In this document: in pieces, positions 47,234-56,044 of the stretch
Layout of the letters: every line of letters begins with the position of its first letter
Position numbering within the stretch: position 1 is the stretch's first letter
Translations under genes and position numbers: made by a program
The notes under the pieces: generated by a model
Database searches by the model: none
What the model saw: only the letters and a program-made list of their open reading frames with translations
What the model was told of the DNA's origin: nothing
DNA from: Io17-Chloro-G2 sp963663135
GTDB taxonomy: Bacteria; Chloroflexota; Dehalococcoidia; Lucifugimonadales; UBA3495
Length of the DNA stretch: 64,000 nucleotides
Assembly: GCA_963663135.2 (NCBI GenBank)
Contig: CAXXRM010000003.1
Location: 1-64,000, forward strand
Direction: 5' to 3'

Positions 47234-47254
47234 CGTTTTACTGTCGGTATCGAA

Positions 47255-47902
47255 GCCTGGGACAATGTCTGGTACAACGGGCGCAGCAAAGAGTTAAGCC
47301 ACGGTGGGGCGCTGGGCCTTCATCTGCCTGGATGGGAAGTAGTGAAAGGGGTAGAGCACCATTGGTTGACCGCGGACCAAACCATGGATGTCATGCTGGA
47401 CCGAGGAGAAATAGACGCAGCGACATTGATGTTATCAGGTGGCCCCGTTACTGCGGGAGACCCCACCGTTATTGACCGTTATGGGGGAACTCCGATCGAA
47501 GGCAATCCTCGCATTCGGCAGCTGTTGCCAGACGGGGGAAGAGCAGTGAGCGCCGAATACTATCAAAGGTTCGGACTTTACCCTACCAATCACCACGTGA
47601 TAGTGCAGAACCGAATCCTCAGAGAGCATCCCTGGGTAGCCCAAGAACTCTGCAACGCCTTCCGAAAGTCCACAAGGGTGGCATACGAACGGGCCAGGCA
47701 AGCTCAATCGGCCTACCTCTTGCATGAAGGAAATGACTTCCGAGAGCAAGCGGCGGTATTCGGGGAAGACCCCTACCCCGTGGGACTCAGCCAAATGGGC
47801 AAAAACGTGGAGAGGGCAATCCAGGGCTCACTGGAAAGTGGGTTGATCAGAGAGCCGCTACGGCTGGAGGACGTTTATTACCATACGATCTTGGATTACT
47901 AG
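47255..47902 (+). pseudogene. 5'-truncated substrate-binding / 4,5-dihydroxyphthalate decarboxylase-like protein
   Basis: The frame directly follows the tnpB stop and has no start of its own. It contains DVMLDRGEIDAATLML, RIRQLLPDGGRAVSAEYYQR, FGLYPTNHHVIVQNRIL, HPWVAQELCNAFRKS and FGEDPYPVGLSQM, the C-terminal half of the periplasmic-binding-protein-like 4,5-dihydroxyphthalate decarboxylase family. In that family the first domain would come earlier, and it is missing. The IS607-type element probably cut the gene. It stops at TAG 47902. Confidence 0.6.
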
Positions 47903-47918
47903 GGCGAATCGACAATTG

Positions 47919-48105
47919 CTAACCCCATATGATTGAGGCTACCGAGTAGAGAGCCGGCAGAAAATACGAACTCTTCCTGTCATACCGTGTTGCGATTCTG
48001 CGCCACTGTTTCAGTTTGTTGAAGGCCCGTTCAATCAGGTTCCTTCGCTTATAAAGTTCCCGGTCGTATTCCCAAGGTTCCCTCCGGTTTGACTTAGGCG
48101 GTATC
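47919..48105 (-). pseudogene. C-terminal scrap of an IS5-family transposase
   Basis: WIPPKSNRREPWEYDRELYK followed by RNLIERAFNKLKQWRRIATR and a short tail is the conserved C-terminal region (with catalytic Glu in LIERAFN) of IS5-type transposases. The N-terminal part is missing, replaced by an unrelated TnpB scrap. Confidence 0.65.
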
Positions 48106-48122
48106 CACCGATGGACAGGGAT

Positions 48123-48242
48123 GGATGGATCAAGGCCGGCATCAAGGTGCCGGTCAATCTCACGGTGCGGCAGGTGAAGTACGCCACCCGCTGCACCGGT
48201 ATTGCCCTCTCCGTTTTCAATCTCATGGTAGGTACTCAAGAG
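48123..48242 (+). pseudogene. N-terminal scrap of a second TnpB
   Basis: The frame reads GWIKAGIKVPVNLTVRQVKY then ATRCTGIALSVFNLMVGTQE, matching the N-terminal strand-helix of TnpB/OrfB proteins. It is cut at 48243 by the 173-bp MITE-like repeat. Confidence 0.5.
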
Positions 48243-48415
48243 AATTGCGCTACTCAAAGTGGGAGTGCTTTGTGGGGCTTTCACACCTAGCGTGTATTGG
48301 TAAACCACGCGAGAACAGGGGTGAACTCTGCTTTTCTCACCCGCTGCTGGATTATTCTATGGTCTGCGTCGCTTGGATTGGGTATTTCCTGAACTCTAAT
48401 TGGAGTAACGCAATT
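48243..48415. mobile_element. MITE-like element, copy 1 (173 bp)
   Basis: Imperfect terminal inverted repeats AATTGCGCTACTC and GAGTAACGCAATT. It shares a core (CTTTTCTCACCCGCTG, GGATTATT) with copy 2 at the same total length of 173 bp, overall similarity roughly 70%. There is no coding capacity. It lies 9 bases downstream of the MNT-HEPN stop. Confidence 0.6.
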
Positions 48416-48424
48416 TTCTAAAAG

Positions 48425-49219
48425 TTAATTTTGAAGTCGACTCACCATGTCTCTCAGCCGGATGACTGCGTCCGGTATCTCTTCTGCGATGAGACGGCGA
48501 TTCAGCGGCGGGTGCTCATGGGCGTAGACTGCTGCTCCCCCGAACTCGGAGAGGTAGCGGTGGTTCTCGCCGGGTACTTCTTCGTCCCGCCTGATGATCT
48601 CGTGGTCTCTGAGGAGTTGGGTGAGGATTGTGAGATTGTGGCCGTCGCGGCCGCTGGTGGGGTATTCGTAGCCATGCGCTGCTATGACGGCCTTGTAGGC
48701 GAACTCCAGGGCGTTCTGGGCTACTCTGCCGAACTGCTTGTCGTCTCCGGCATCCAAGATACCTGCTTTTTTTATGGCGTCTATCCAGTCGGCCGCTCCG
48801 GTGGCGTCGTTTATCTTCTGTTCGACGTCCTCCCAGTCTACTTCTTCGTCTTCGTATTCAACTGGGTGCTCGAGGCTTTCGTCGGACATGACAGGGTGAC
48901 CCTCTTTGATAATCGTGTTGGCCATGTTGTTTTTGAGGCGGGTTCGGCTTAGGAAATCCGTTTCTAACATGCAGATGATATCGATTCCTGACGCCTCTGG
49001 TATCAGGGCCTTTTGAATCTGCCGGGCTCTCTGGCGCGTGTCCTCCAACCAGGATTCTGGCGGCGTATTTGCTGTGATGATGAGCAGGTCGATATCCGAA
49101 TTGTTGCGGTGGTCTCCGCGGGCCCGGGAGCCAAACAGGAATGTTTGTCTGACTCCGGCAATCTTATGGATATGCCGGGCTATGTCCAGTGCACGCTGGT
49201 CGGCTTTTGGCGTAGTCAT
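48425..49219 (-). CDS. Nucleotidyltransferase-HEPN fusion protein
   Basis: About 264 residues from ATG 49219, after AGAGGAACAGAG. The N-terminal minimal nucleotidyltransferase has GSRARGDHRNNSDIDLLI (Gly30-Ser31 and Asp42/Asp44). An acidic linker (EYEDEEVDWEDVEQ) follows. The C-terminal half is a helical HEPN-like domain (AQNALEFAYKAVIAAHGYEY, GRDGHNLTILTQLLRD). MNT and HEPN are normally separate partners of a type VII toxin-antitoxin pair, so here antitoxin-like and toxin-like parts are fused. The RNase motif Arg-x4-6-His of active HEPN toxins is not clear (RDGH only), so RNase activity is doubtful. Confidence 0.8.
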   Translation of the reverse strand: MTTPKADQRALDIARHIHKIAGVRQTFLFGSRARGDHRNNSDIDLLIITANTPPESWLEDTRQRARQIQKALIPEASGIDIICMLETDFLSRTRLKNNMANTIIKEGHPVMSDESLEHPVEYEDEEVDWEDVEQKINDATGAADWIDAIKKAGILDAGDDKQFGRVAQNALEFAYKAVIAAHGYEYPTSGRDGHNLTILTQLLRDHEIIRRDEEVPGENHRYLSEFGGAAVYAHEHPPLNRRLIAEEIPDAVIRLRDMVSRLQN

Positions 49220-49438
49220 CTCTGTTCCTCTGGAGGCTTGCAAATAGAGGCTTGCTGAATTCAGGGCGAGTCAACGGGTCTCGTCTGCGTTCCGGCGTGC
49301 AGCGCTGCCTCCCCGCGGAGGGAGGGGTCCTCGCGCTTGGCGCCCTTTCGGGCTACCGGCGGCAGCCGCTCTTGGATCTGGAGCCGGGTACTGAGGGGTG
49401 TCTGCTGCATGGTTCCTTCAGCTTATGTGGTCTTAGAG
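49220..49438. other. Intergenic, nothing recognised
   Basis: No convincing gene. It lies between the MNT-HEPN start and the second MITE-like copy. Confidence 0.4.
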
Positions 49439-49611
49439 AGTTACGCTCCTCAAAAGGGGAGCGCTTTCTGGAGCTTCCACATTCGGCGTGTATCGGTAGA
49501 CTCCGCGGGAACGGAGACGACCTCCGCTTTTCTCACCCGCTGCCCGGATTATTTTATGGTCAGTTTAGCTTAAATGGGGGTCTCCTGGACTCTGTTCGGA
49601 GTAGCGCAATT
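49439..49611. mobile_element. MITE-like element, copy 2 (173 bp)
   Basis: Ends AGTTACGCTCCTC and GAGTAGCGCAATT, with a small hairpin CGCTCC..GGAGCG at the left end. Same length and core as copy 1. Its right end supplies the last codons and stop of the truncated lipoprotein gene at 49560. Confidence 0.6.
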
Positions 49612-50513
49612 TTTGGGCTACTCACCAAATGGCCCGCACCCAATGCCCCAGCCGACGGCCCAGCCCCATGGAAGTCCACTGCCCGTCTCGCCAGTTCGAT
49701 GTCCTCGGATGCGATTCGGTCGAGAACCTGGATGGTGACTCGCTCTTTGTTTTTCACGTCGTCGGAGACACAGGGACGGTCTGCTACTGTTTTTGCCAGT
49801 TCGAGATCAGCATGTGCAATTCTGCCCAGGGCAGCGACGAAGTTCCGCTCGCCACCGGTCACGTCATCTGTAACCCATGGAAACCCGGCGACCTCGTTGC
49901 CAAGATCCGCGCTGGTTAGCCATAGATCGATGAGCAACTCGGCGACGAAGCCATGGGAATCCGCCGGTGGGTTCTCAAACCACGGGACAATCTCGGAGAG
50001 GCGGGAGGCGGCGATCTCTTCCGCTGTGGGCGTTGGCGTGGGTGTGGTGGTCGGGGGCCGAATAGCCATCGATGCAGGTTGGGGATCCGCTGTTGGTTTC
50101 CGGATGGGTGTAGCCGTCGCGTCTGGGGCCGATGTGGGTATGCCGGAGAGCGTCGGACTGGGCATGGACGCAGCCGCCCCGGTTGGAGTCCGGGTGGGTA
50201 TGCCGGAGAGCGTCGGACTGGGCATGGACGCAGCCGCCCTGGTTGGAGTCCGGGTGGGCGTGCCGGAGGGCGTCGGACTGGGCATGGACGCAGCCGCCCC
50301 GGTTGGAGTCCGGGTGGGCGTGCCGGAGGGCGCCGGGGTTGATGTTGCAAGTGTATTGGGGATGTCGGCCGGCTGCGTTGCAGCTCTGGGCACGGGCCCG
50401 TTATCACACGCCCCCAGGAGAACCACGGTCGTCACGAAGATCAGAACGAAGCACGCAACCCGGCGGCACGCCGGTGATAGTTTGGGCCCTGGCAAGCCAA
50501 GTGTTACTGGCAT
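49560..50513 (-). CDS. Truncated lipoprotein, paralog of the metalloprotease lipoprotein
   Basis: Start ATG 50513; about 317 residues. The signal peptide has lipobox VVLLGACDNG. A long Pro/Thr/Ala linker is made of a 60-bp tandem repeat (SGTPTRTPTGAAASMPSP). It then has helical repeats (EVAGFPWVTDDVTGGERNFV, ERVTIQVLDRIASEDIELAR) like residues ~100-250 of the neighbour at 51207. After ~residue 285 the frame enters the MITE-like element (SSPKIALLRTESR) and stops. The protease and any LRR domain are missing, so the insertion truncated the gene. The short product could still be exported. Confidence 0.7.
   Translation of the reverse strand: MPVTLGLPGPKLSPACRRVACFVLIFVTTVVLLGACDNGPVPRAATQPADIPNTLATSTPAPSGTPTRTPTGAAASMPSPTPSGTPTRTPTRAAASMPSPTLSGIPTRTPTGAAASMPSPTLSGIPTSAPDATATPIRKPTADPQPASMAIRPPTTTPTPTPTAEEIAASRLSEIVPWFENPPADSHGFVAELLIDLWLTSADLGNEVAGFPWVTDDVTGGERNFVAALGRIAHADLELAKTVADRPCVSDDVKNKERVTIQVLDRIASEDIELARRAVDFHGAGPSAGALGAGHLVSSPKIALLRTESRRPPFKLN
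50130..50335. repeat. 60-bp tandem repeat coding a Pro/Thr linker
   Basis: About three and a half copies of a 60-base unit containing GGACTGGGCATGGACGCAGC, nearly identical, in frame (20 codons). Confidence 0.8.
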
Positions 50514-51206
50514 ACCGTATCCACTGCCACACTGTGATAAATCCCCGCAGCTGTCTTCACATTAGGCCATATTCCTGCTCGCCTTCGTTGTTGAGTATGG
50601 CTATTGACACCCCAAGCTTGGACCGCAACGGTTAACTTACCAGTAAATAGACCTCTTGCCTCCTGGGAATACCCCGACTGGGAAGCCCAACTCCGTTCCG
50701 TAGCGCTAATGATGATGAGTCCACCTCGGACAGATACAGGTGCCCCCAGTTTAGGAGCAGGACTATTGTTTCGCTACCCTGTATGTTGGAACTGTGAAGT
50801 GGACCCGGGAAACTGAACAGTCCCCGGGTCCACTTCATATTTCACCGAGCAGCCACCGCACGGAACCCCGGTACTAAGACCGGGTGCTGTATGAATTACG
50901 CCATCTGGCGGAGAATTCATTCCTGCACTTCCGACAACGGCGCGCCGCAGTTATTCGGCATTCCAAGAACGAACCGTCCATCCCGGCCATTTTCCAAATC
51001 AGGGCGCCGGTGATTTGGACCAGATCAATCCGACGACACTATCCGTTTTCGGGGGCAGGCCCGAAACCCGCCCCGGGTCTTAATTTCCGGGTTCCCAGGA
51101 GCCTTGCCGGATCCATACCCGTTTGACAGATCCTGACACGGGCAAATATATTCCCCGACAATCAACACCCTTGCACACCCGCATCATGATTTGCCGGGGG
51201 TATGAA
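50514..51206. other. Intergenic region with a strong hairpin
   Basis: No gene recognised. It contains the 15-bp inverted repeat at 50795-50837 and a CCACCTCGGACAGATAC sequence near 50720 resembling the IS3-like ends. The next gene's ribosome-binding site (GGGGG) is at the right edge. Confidence 0.5.
50795..50837. repeat. Perfect 15-bp inverted repeat
   Basis: TGAAGTGGACCCGGG (50795-50809) and CCCGGGTCCACTTCA (50823-50837) with a 13-base spacer. The outer part resembles the IS3-like ends at 42980 and 44599. It may be two abutted IS ends or a transcription terminator. Confidence 0.75.
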
Positions 51207-54152
51207 ATGGTAGGTCGCATCTCTCTTGCCAAGGCCAGGGCCTACCCCGTAGCCTTACTCGTAGCACTGGCCTGTTCAATATTCCTAGGACTGGCGTCCT
51301 GCTCCGGCGAACCCGGCCCGACGGCTAGCCCGGATTCCGGACCGACGGCGGCGATTGCACCACCCGCTTCCCCCACAGGTCCCGCCACTGCCGACTCGGT
51401 CGTGGAAGTCCGGGCGCCCCAGCCGACACCGGTAGCCCCACCCGGCCCTCCGTTGCCCACGCCGGCAACCATGCTGGCATGGGAGGATGACGGCCTGAAC
51501 GACCTGGAACGGGTCGCTGCCCAGTCCCTCAGCGCCATCGAGGCCGCCGACCGGGAAACGGCAGATGCGGTCCAGGAGCTTTCCTGGTTGGGGGACGAAC
51601 TGACTCTGGAAGAGCGGCTGGCCCTGCAGCGCATCGAAGAAATAGCGGCAGAGGATGGGGCTCTGGCACAGGACCTATTGAACCTGCCCTGGGTGGCAGA
51701 CGAAATAGCCGACGATGAACTGTTGTCAACGGAAGAGATCAGGGACATTGCCCGACAGGACGTATCGCTGGCCCGCCAGGTGGTGAATGCCCCCTGGGTT
51801 GCCGACGGATTGAACGCCAATGAGCGACAGACAATAGCTGTCATCGGAGACGCAGCCAGGGAGGATGTCTCAGAGGCCCGGCGACTGTTGGATTTCCCGG
51901 AAATTCCGACGACGGATAGTGGCGGGGACTCCTACCCCTTCGATTTTTTGCGCCACGTTTACCTCGATAGCTTCAACGAGGAATTCCCCGAACTGGCCTC
52001 GGTTCTCTATTCCTTCCCTGGATTTGGCGATGGCGGTTATAGGATCCTGATACAGACGGTTTCAAGCCTCCTGAGAATTGCAAGACAGGACGAGGAAATG
52101 GCCCGCACGGTCCTGGAATGGCCGTGGGTGGCGGATGGCGTAACTTCCGATGAGCGGGACTCCCTGGTAAGAATTTCAAGGGTCATTGATCTGGAGCCCT
52201 CGCTGGCCCGCCTGGTGTTGGACTTCCCGTGGATCGCCGACGGAACCAATGATGTCGAGCAGCAGGCCCTGAACATGGGTTGGCAGGTGGCGGGAAACGA
52301 TCCGGAACAGGCCCGGTTGCTCTTCCGCCAGAGCTGGTTTCAGGACGGCGTTTCAGAGGAAGAGGCGGCGTTGCTGATAGCTCTGAAGAGCGCCTCCAGT
52401 TGGACATCCTTCTCCAATGAACTAATTGAGACTGGCCAGGTCCAATCACAGCTTATTGCGTTGCCCTCCGGCGACGTCAAGGTGTTTGTGGTCAGCCGTT
52501 CGTCCCTGGAGGAGGCGGCGGAGCACGTTTTCCGGGGCCTTGGGGAGGGGATTGAAGCGATTGAGCATTTCATGGGGGCGCCGTGGGCCAGGGCCAAGGT
52601 GATCGTATACCTGGAACCCGAGCTTCAGTACATCACCGAGGTGGCCGGGCTCAATGCCGGAAGCCACATCGTTATCCGCGGAGTGTCTGAGCGCGAGTGG
52701 CGAAACTACGTCATCTATCACGAGCTGGCGCACTTCTATTTCGGTTACAGAAATTCTCCCAAATGGCTGGCCGAGGGAGGCGCAAACTTTCTGGAGGCTT
52801 ACACGCTGCACTTCGGCGGCGGCCTTGCCATGGAGGACCTGTACCAATACGCCCGAAGGGGAGTGGCCTGGTCATGCCTTCCCCAGGGAATAACCAGGGT
52901 CAACGACTGGAACGAGGCTACGGCCGGACTGTCGGGCTCGGAATACCATTTGTCACCATTATGGCCATGCACCTATCCTATCGGAGAAACCTTTCTTCTG
53001 GGGATGTACGACTCCCTGGGTCATGCCACCGTTGAAGCTGCTCTGCGCGCCCTTTACCGTAGGGGAGAAAGAAGAATTCGCCCCGCCAGCGAGGATGACG
53101 TCTACACTATCTTTCTGCGCAATACGCCGGCGGAAGACCGGAACGTGTTCGAAGACACCTACTTTTGCCTCCACGGGCGAGAGATGCCCGGCTTTGCCCG
53201 CAGTCCTGCCTGTGAGGTCTATACGCCCATCCCGACCCCGGTTCACCGGGCGGAGCTGGAGATTTTCACCCCCATAACTCCTATTCCCACCCCCGCGGCT
53301 ACACCGATGCCGGCTCCCCCGGCCACCCCCGAGGTTCTGGACCGGGGAATGGCTGCGGACCGCGCCGCCCTGGTGGCCTTCTATCACGCCACGGGTGGCC
53401 GGGACTGGGAGAGCAATGACAATTGGCTCAGTGGAGCACCCATGGGTGAGTGGTATGGCGTCGAAACCGATGACAACGGCCGTGTCGTGGGAATTGACCT
53501 GCGGGAGAATTCGTTGAGCGGGCAGATACCGGGGGAGCTCGGCGGTCTCACCAATTTGCAGTGGCTGTTTCTGAACAATGATGCGTTCTCCTGTCAGGAA
53601 ACCCCCTGCAGGGCAACCTCTCCCACTGCGAACAGGTTGACGGGGACGATCCCGCCCGAACTGGGACAATTGACCAATCTGGAAAGGCTGTACCTGGCGC
53701 TCAACCCGCTGAGCGGGGAGATACCCCCGGAACTGGCTGCCCTCGTCAACCTCAGGGAATTGGGCCTGTGGATCAGCCAACTGGGCGGCGGGATTCCTCC
53801 CTGGTTGGGCGGTCTGGCCGGACTGGAGATCCTCCACCTCGCAGTGAACAACTTCAGTGGGCCCATTCCCGTGGAACTGGGCGATCTGACCAACCTGAAT
53901 CGCCTGGAGCTCGGCGTCAACCAGCTGACCGGTACGATTCCAGCCAGCCTGGGGAACCTGACCGGATTGGAGCATCTGGGCTTGAATTCAAACCAGTTGA
54001 CCGGGTCGATACCGGCTAGCCTGGGTAATCTCGCCAACCTGAACAGCATGTACATTACGGCGAATGAACTGAGCGGATGCATACCGGCAGGACTCAGGAG
54101 AGTGCCGGACAATTATTTCGGGGAGACCGGCCTGCCCTTCTGCAGCCGGTAG
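51207..54152 (+). CDS. Lipoprotein with helical repeats, HExxH metalloprotease and LRR domains
   Basis: Start ATG 51207 (MVGRISLAKARAYPVALL); the frame extends to 51123 without a better site. The lipobox is LGLASCSGEPG. After a Pro-rich stalk come ~40-residue helical repeats (LPWVADEIADDELLSTEEIR, VNAPWVADGLNANERQTIAV). A peptidase MA-type domain follows with HELAHFYF (residues 505-509; zinc-binding His505 and His509, catalytic Glu506) and WLAEGGANFLE (third ligand probably Glu523). After a Thr/Pro linker an LRR domain starts with LVAFYHATGGRDWESNDNW and ends with a Cys cap (CIPAGLRR). Predicted surface-anchored zinc protease with an LRR binding module; the substrate is unknown. The truncated paralog lies upstream on the other strand. 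Confidence 0.87.
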   Translation: MVGRISLAKARAYPVALLVALACSIFLGLASCSGEPGPTASPDSGPTAAIAPPASPTGPATADSVVEVRAPQPTPVAPPGPPLPTPATMLAWEDDGLNDLERVAAQSLSAIEAADRETADAVQELSWLGDELTLEERLALQRIEEIAAEDGALAQDLLNLPWVADEIADDELLSTEEIRDIARQDVSLARQVVNAPWVADGLNANERQTIAVIGDAAREDVSEARRLLDFPEIPTTDSGGDSYPFDFLRHVYLDSFNEEFPELASVLYSFPGFGDGGYRILIQTVSSLLRIARQDEEMARTVLEWPWVADGVTSDERDSLVRISRVIDLEPSLARLVLDFPWIADGTNDVEQQALNMGWQVAGNDPEQARLLFRQSWFQDGVSEEEAALLIALKSASSWTSFSNELIETGQVQSQLIALPSGDVKVFVVSRSSLEEAAEHVFRGLGEGIEAIEHFMGAPWARAKVIVYLEPELQYITEVAGLNAGSHIVIRGVSEREWRNYVIYHELAHFYFGYRNSPKWLAEGGANFLEAYTLHFGGGLAMEDLYQYARRGVAWSCLPQGITRVNDWNEATAGLSGSEYHLSPLWPCTYPIGETFLLGMYDSLGHATVEAALRALYRRGERRIRPASEDDVYTIFLRNTPAEDRNVFEDTYFCLHGREMPGFARSPACEVYTPIPTPVHRAELEIFTPITPIPTPAATPMPAPPATPEVLDRGMAADRAALVAFYHATGGRDWESNDNWLSGAPMGEWYGVETDDNGRVVGIDLRENSLSGQIPGELGGLTNLQWLFLNNDAFSCQETPCRATSPTANRLTGTIPPELGQLTNLERLYLALNPLSGEIPPELAALVNLRELGLWISQLGGGIPPWLGGLAGLEILHLAVNNFSGPIPVELGDLTNLNRLELGVNQLTGTIPASLGNLTGLEHLGLNSNQLTGSIPASLGNLANLNSMYITANELSGCIPAGLRRVPDNYFGETGLPFCSR

Positions 54153-54173
54153 TCTGGTTTCTTGACCCTCACA

Positions 54174-54214
54174 GTACGCCGCCATGTGTCTCGAAACCAG
54201 CCACGGCGGCGTAC
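54174..54214 (+). terminator. Hairpin after the protease gene
   Basis: GTACGCCGCC (54174-54183) pairs perfectly with GGCGGCGTAC (54205-54214), 22 bases after the stop. There is no U-run, so Rho-independent function is uncertain. Confidence 0.4.
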
Positions 54215-55014
54215 CCGAGCCCGGCCTGCCCGGCGGCGATTAAAACGGCGGGGAGCAGATTCGGGTGGAAGAAAGAAGTCAGGGGGTGGCCGGGGCGCGG
54301 ACCGGGCATTGAGGCGCCGAACGCCCACCTGGAGGGGCGCTGCCCGGCGCGGATGGATGCCAGGTTTAGGGACCACTCAGAGACCGTAGGTCAACGGATG
54401 GAACGGGACCTGGAGGCCCCGCTGCCTCTGCCGGCGGTGGCCTACGACGCCTGCGAGAAGCAGGCGGGCCGGGTGAGTTCGCTGTCGCTGGTGAGGCAAC
54501 AGGCCGGCAAAGCCAATTGTCGTCATTCAGTAGGCAAGACCCGCGGCAATGGCGGAACTCTATCTCCTGAGTGGGATGCCGAGAGCACGTATGCAGCGCC
54601 CCGGCCATGACCTCCGGGTGGATGGCAGGACGGCCGTTGTCGCGGCAGTATCGGCCATCCAGGGTAGCTAAAATGCTTCGCGAAATCGGACTGCCCGTCA
54701 ACGCGGATCAGCAGATGGCCTGGATCAACCAAACACCGCAGCCGTCAGGTGTTAACCTGGAACAGTGTGGGACCTCTCCGGTACCGGTCCAATGGCCTCA
54801 ACATCCCACTGCTCGCCGCAGCCCATCCACCCTTCATTCGGGTCCGGCCCTCCCAATTCCACGCTACCAGGAGGCTTGTTCAATAAGCCCTCAATACTAT
54901 TATTCCGGCCATTGAGGCGGGATTGGGGGAGGTTTCGCCAGGGTCTTCCCATGCATCCTCGGTCGTTGATATAGAATGTCGTCTTACACGGCGCGGGCCG
55001 CTTTGGAGGCATTG
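54215..55014. other. Long gap with transposase scrap
   Basis: Apart from the minus-strand transposase piece at 54540-54735 I recognise no gene. GGCTTGTTCAATAAGCC near 54873-54889 is a small palindrome of IS-end type. The next gene's ribosome-binding site GGAGG is at 55005-55009. Confidence 0.5.
54540..54735 (-). pseudogene. N-terminal scrap of an IS1182/IS5-type transposase
   Basis: One frame reads VDPGHLLIRVDGQSDFAKHF; after a shift another reads GRYCRDNGRPAIHPEVMAGA, both matching the N-terminal domain of these transposases. The remainder is lost. Confidence 0.5.
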
Positions 55015-55923
55015 ATGAACGGCGTCAGGTTTTTGGTGCTGGCCCTGGTGGTTGCGTGGGTGCTGGCGTTTCCGGCGGCGGCGCTGGGGCAGCCGATCCC
55101 CGACCACCAGTCCAGGCTGGTGGTGATGATCGACGGGGAGAAGGCCCCCGACGACACCGACGTTACGGCCATCATCGACGGCGAAGAGGTGGCGATGGCG
55201 ATGACCATGGACGGTATCGCCTTCCTGAAGATCCCCGGGACCAACGCCACCAACGGGAAGGAGATCAGCTTCAGAATCGGCGACGTGATGGCCGGCGAGG
55301 TCGATACCTGGGAGACGGGCGGACACCTGGACAAGGACTTCGAAATTTCCCTGTCCACCTATGCCCCGCCTCTGCCGGTCCCGCCCCACCTTTCGAGGCT
55401 GCTGGTGAGTATCGACGGGCTGCCGGCCCCCGACGGCACCGTGGTCACGGCCTGGATTGACGGCGCGACGGTGGCGACGGCGTTGACCGCCAACGGCGCG
55501 GCCTACGTCAAGATAGAGGGGGACGGCTCGGACAGCGGCAAGGCCATCAGCTTTCTTATTAGCGTCCTGACCGGGGGAGTAATCGAGGACCTGGATGCCG
55601 CCGAGGTGGACTTCTGGGAGCAGGGCGGCCACATCGACAAGAACTTTTCCATTTCGGCCTACACCGCCCCGAGAACGCCGGCCCAGGCCTTCGCACCTCT
55701 GATCGACCTCCTGGTTGACGGCCGTCCCAACCTGATCGGCGTGTTCTGGTTCAACCAGGAGACCCAGACTTACCTATCCTATGACCCGGACCCGGACTTC
55801 GCCTTCTTCAACGACCTGAAAACAGTCCAAAGCCAGGATATCTTCTGGCTGCGCCTCCGCGCGCCCCAGCACTTCCTCGGCAGGACCCGCCCCGCCGGCT
55901 GGAGCCTCGTTGCACTGCCGTAG
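55015..55923 (+). CDS. Secreted YDPDPD-family protein (intact copy A)
   Basis: ATG 55015 follows TTTGGAGGCATTG; the ORF opens at 54976, but the paralog at 61116 has the same leader. It is 302 residues. The signal peptide is VRFLVLALVVAWVLAFPAAA. Two homologous ~95-residue beta-rich repeats follow (SRLVVMIDGEKAPDDTDV...WETGGHLDKDFEISL, and SRLLVSIDGLPAPDGTVV...WEQGGHIDKNFSIS). The C-terminal domain (NLIGVFWFNQETQTYLSYDP, PDFAFFNDLKTVQ, IFWLRLRAPQHFLGRTRPAG) resembles a module I know from other Chloroflexota extracellular proteins. Cysteine-free. I know no name for the family and cannot assign a function. Confidence 0.8.
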   Translation: MNGVRFLVLALVVAWVLAFPAAALGQPIPDHQSRLVVMIDGEKAPDDTDVTAIIDGEEVAMAMTMDGIAFLKIPGTNATNGKEISFRIGDVMAGEVDTWETGGHLDKDFEISLSTYAPPLPVPPHLSRLLVSIDGLPAPDGTVVTAWIDGATVATALTANGAAYVKIEGDGSDSGKAISFLISVLTGGVIEDLDAAEVDFWEQGGHIDKNFSISAYTAPRTPAQAFAPLIDLLVDGRPNLIGVFWFNQETQTYLSYDPDPDFAFFNDLKTVQSQDIFWLRLRAPQHFLGRTRPAGWSLVALP

Positions 55924-56044
55924 GAGGTACTACGACGGCTTCCCCGGGAGGGCGGTTTTCGCGAACAATTCGAACCTGACCACGTGTGGCGATGACCGGG
56001 AGAAGTTGCGAATGCGTCTCTTAGAGGGTGTGTGACAAACTGCA

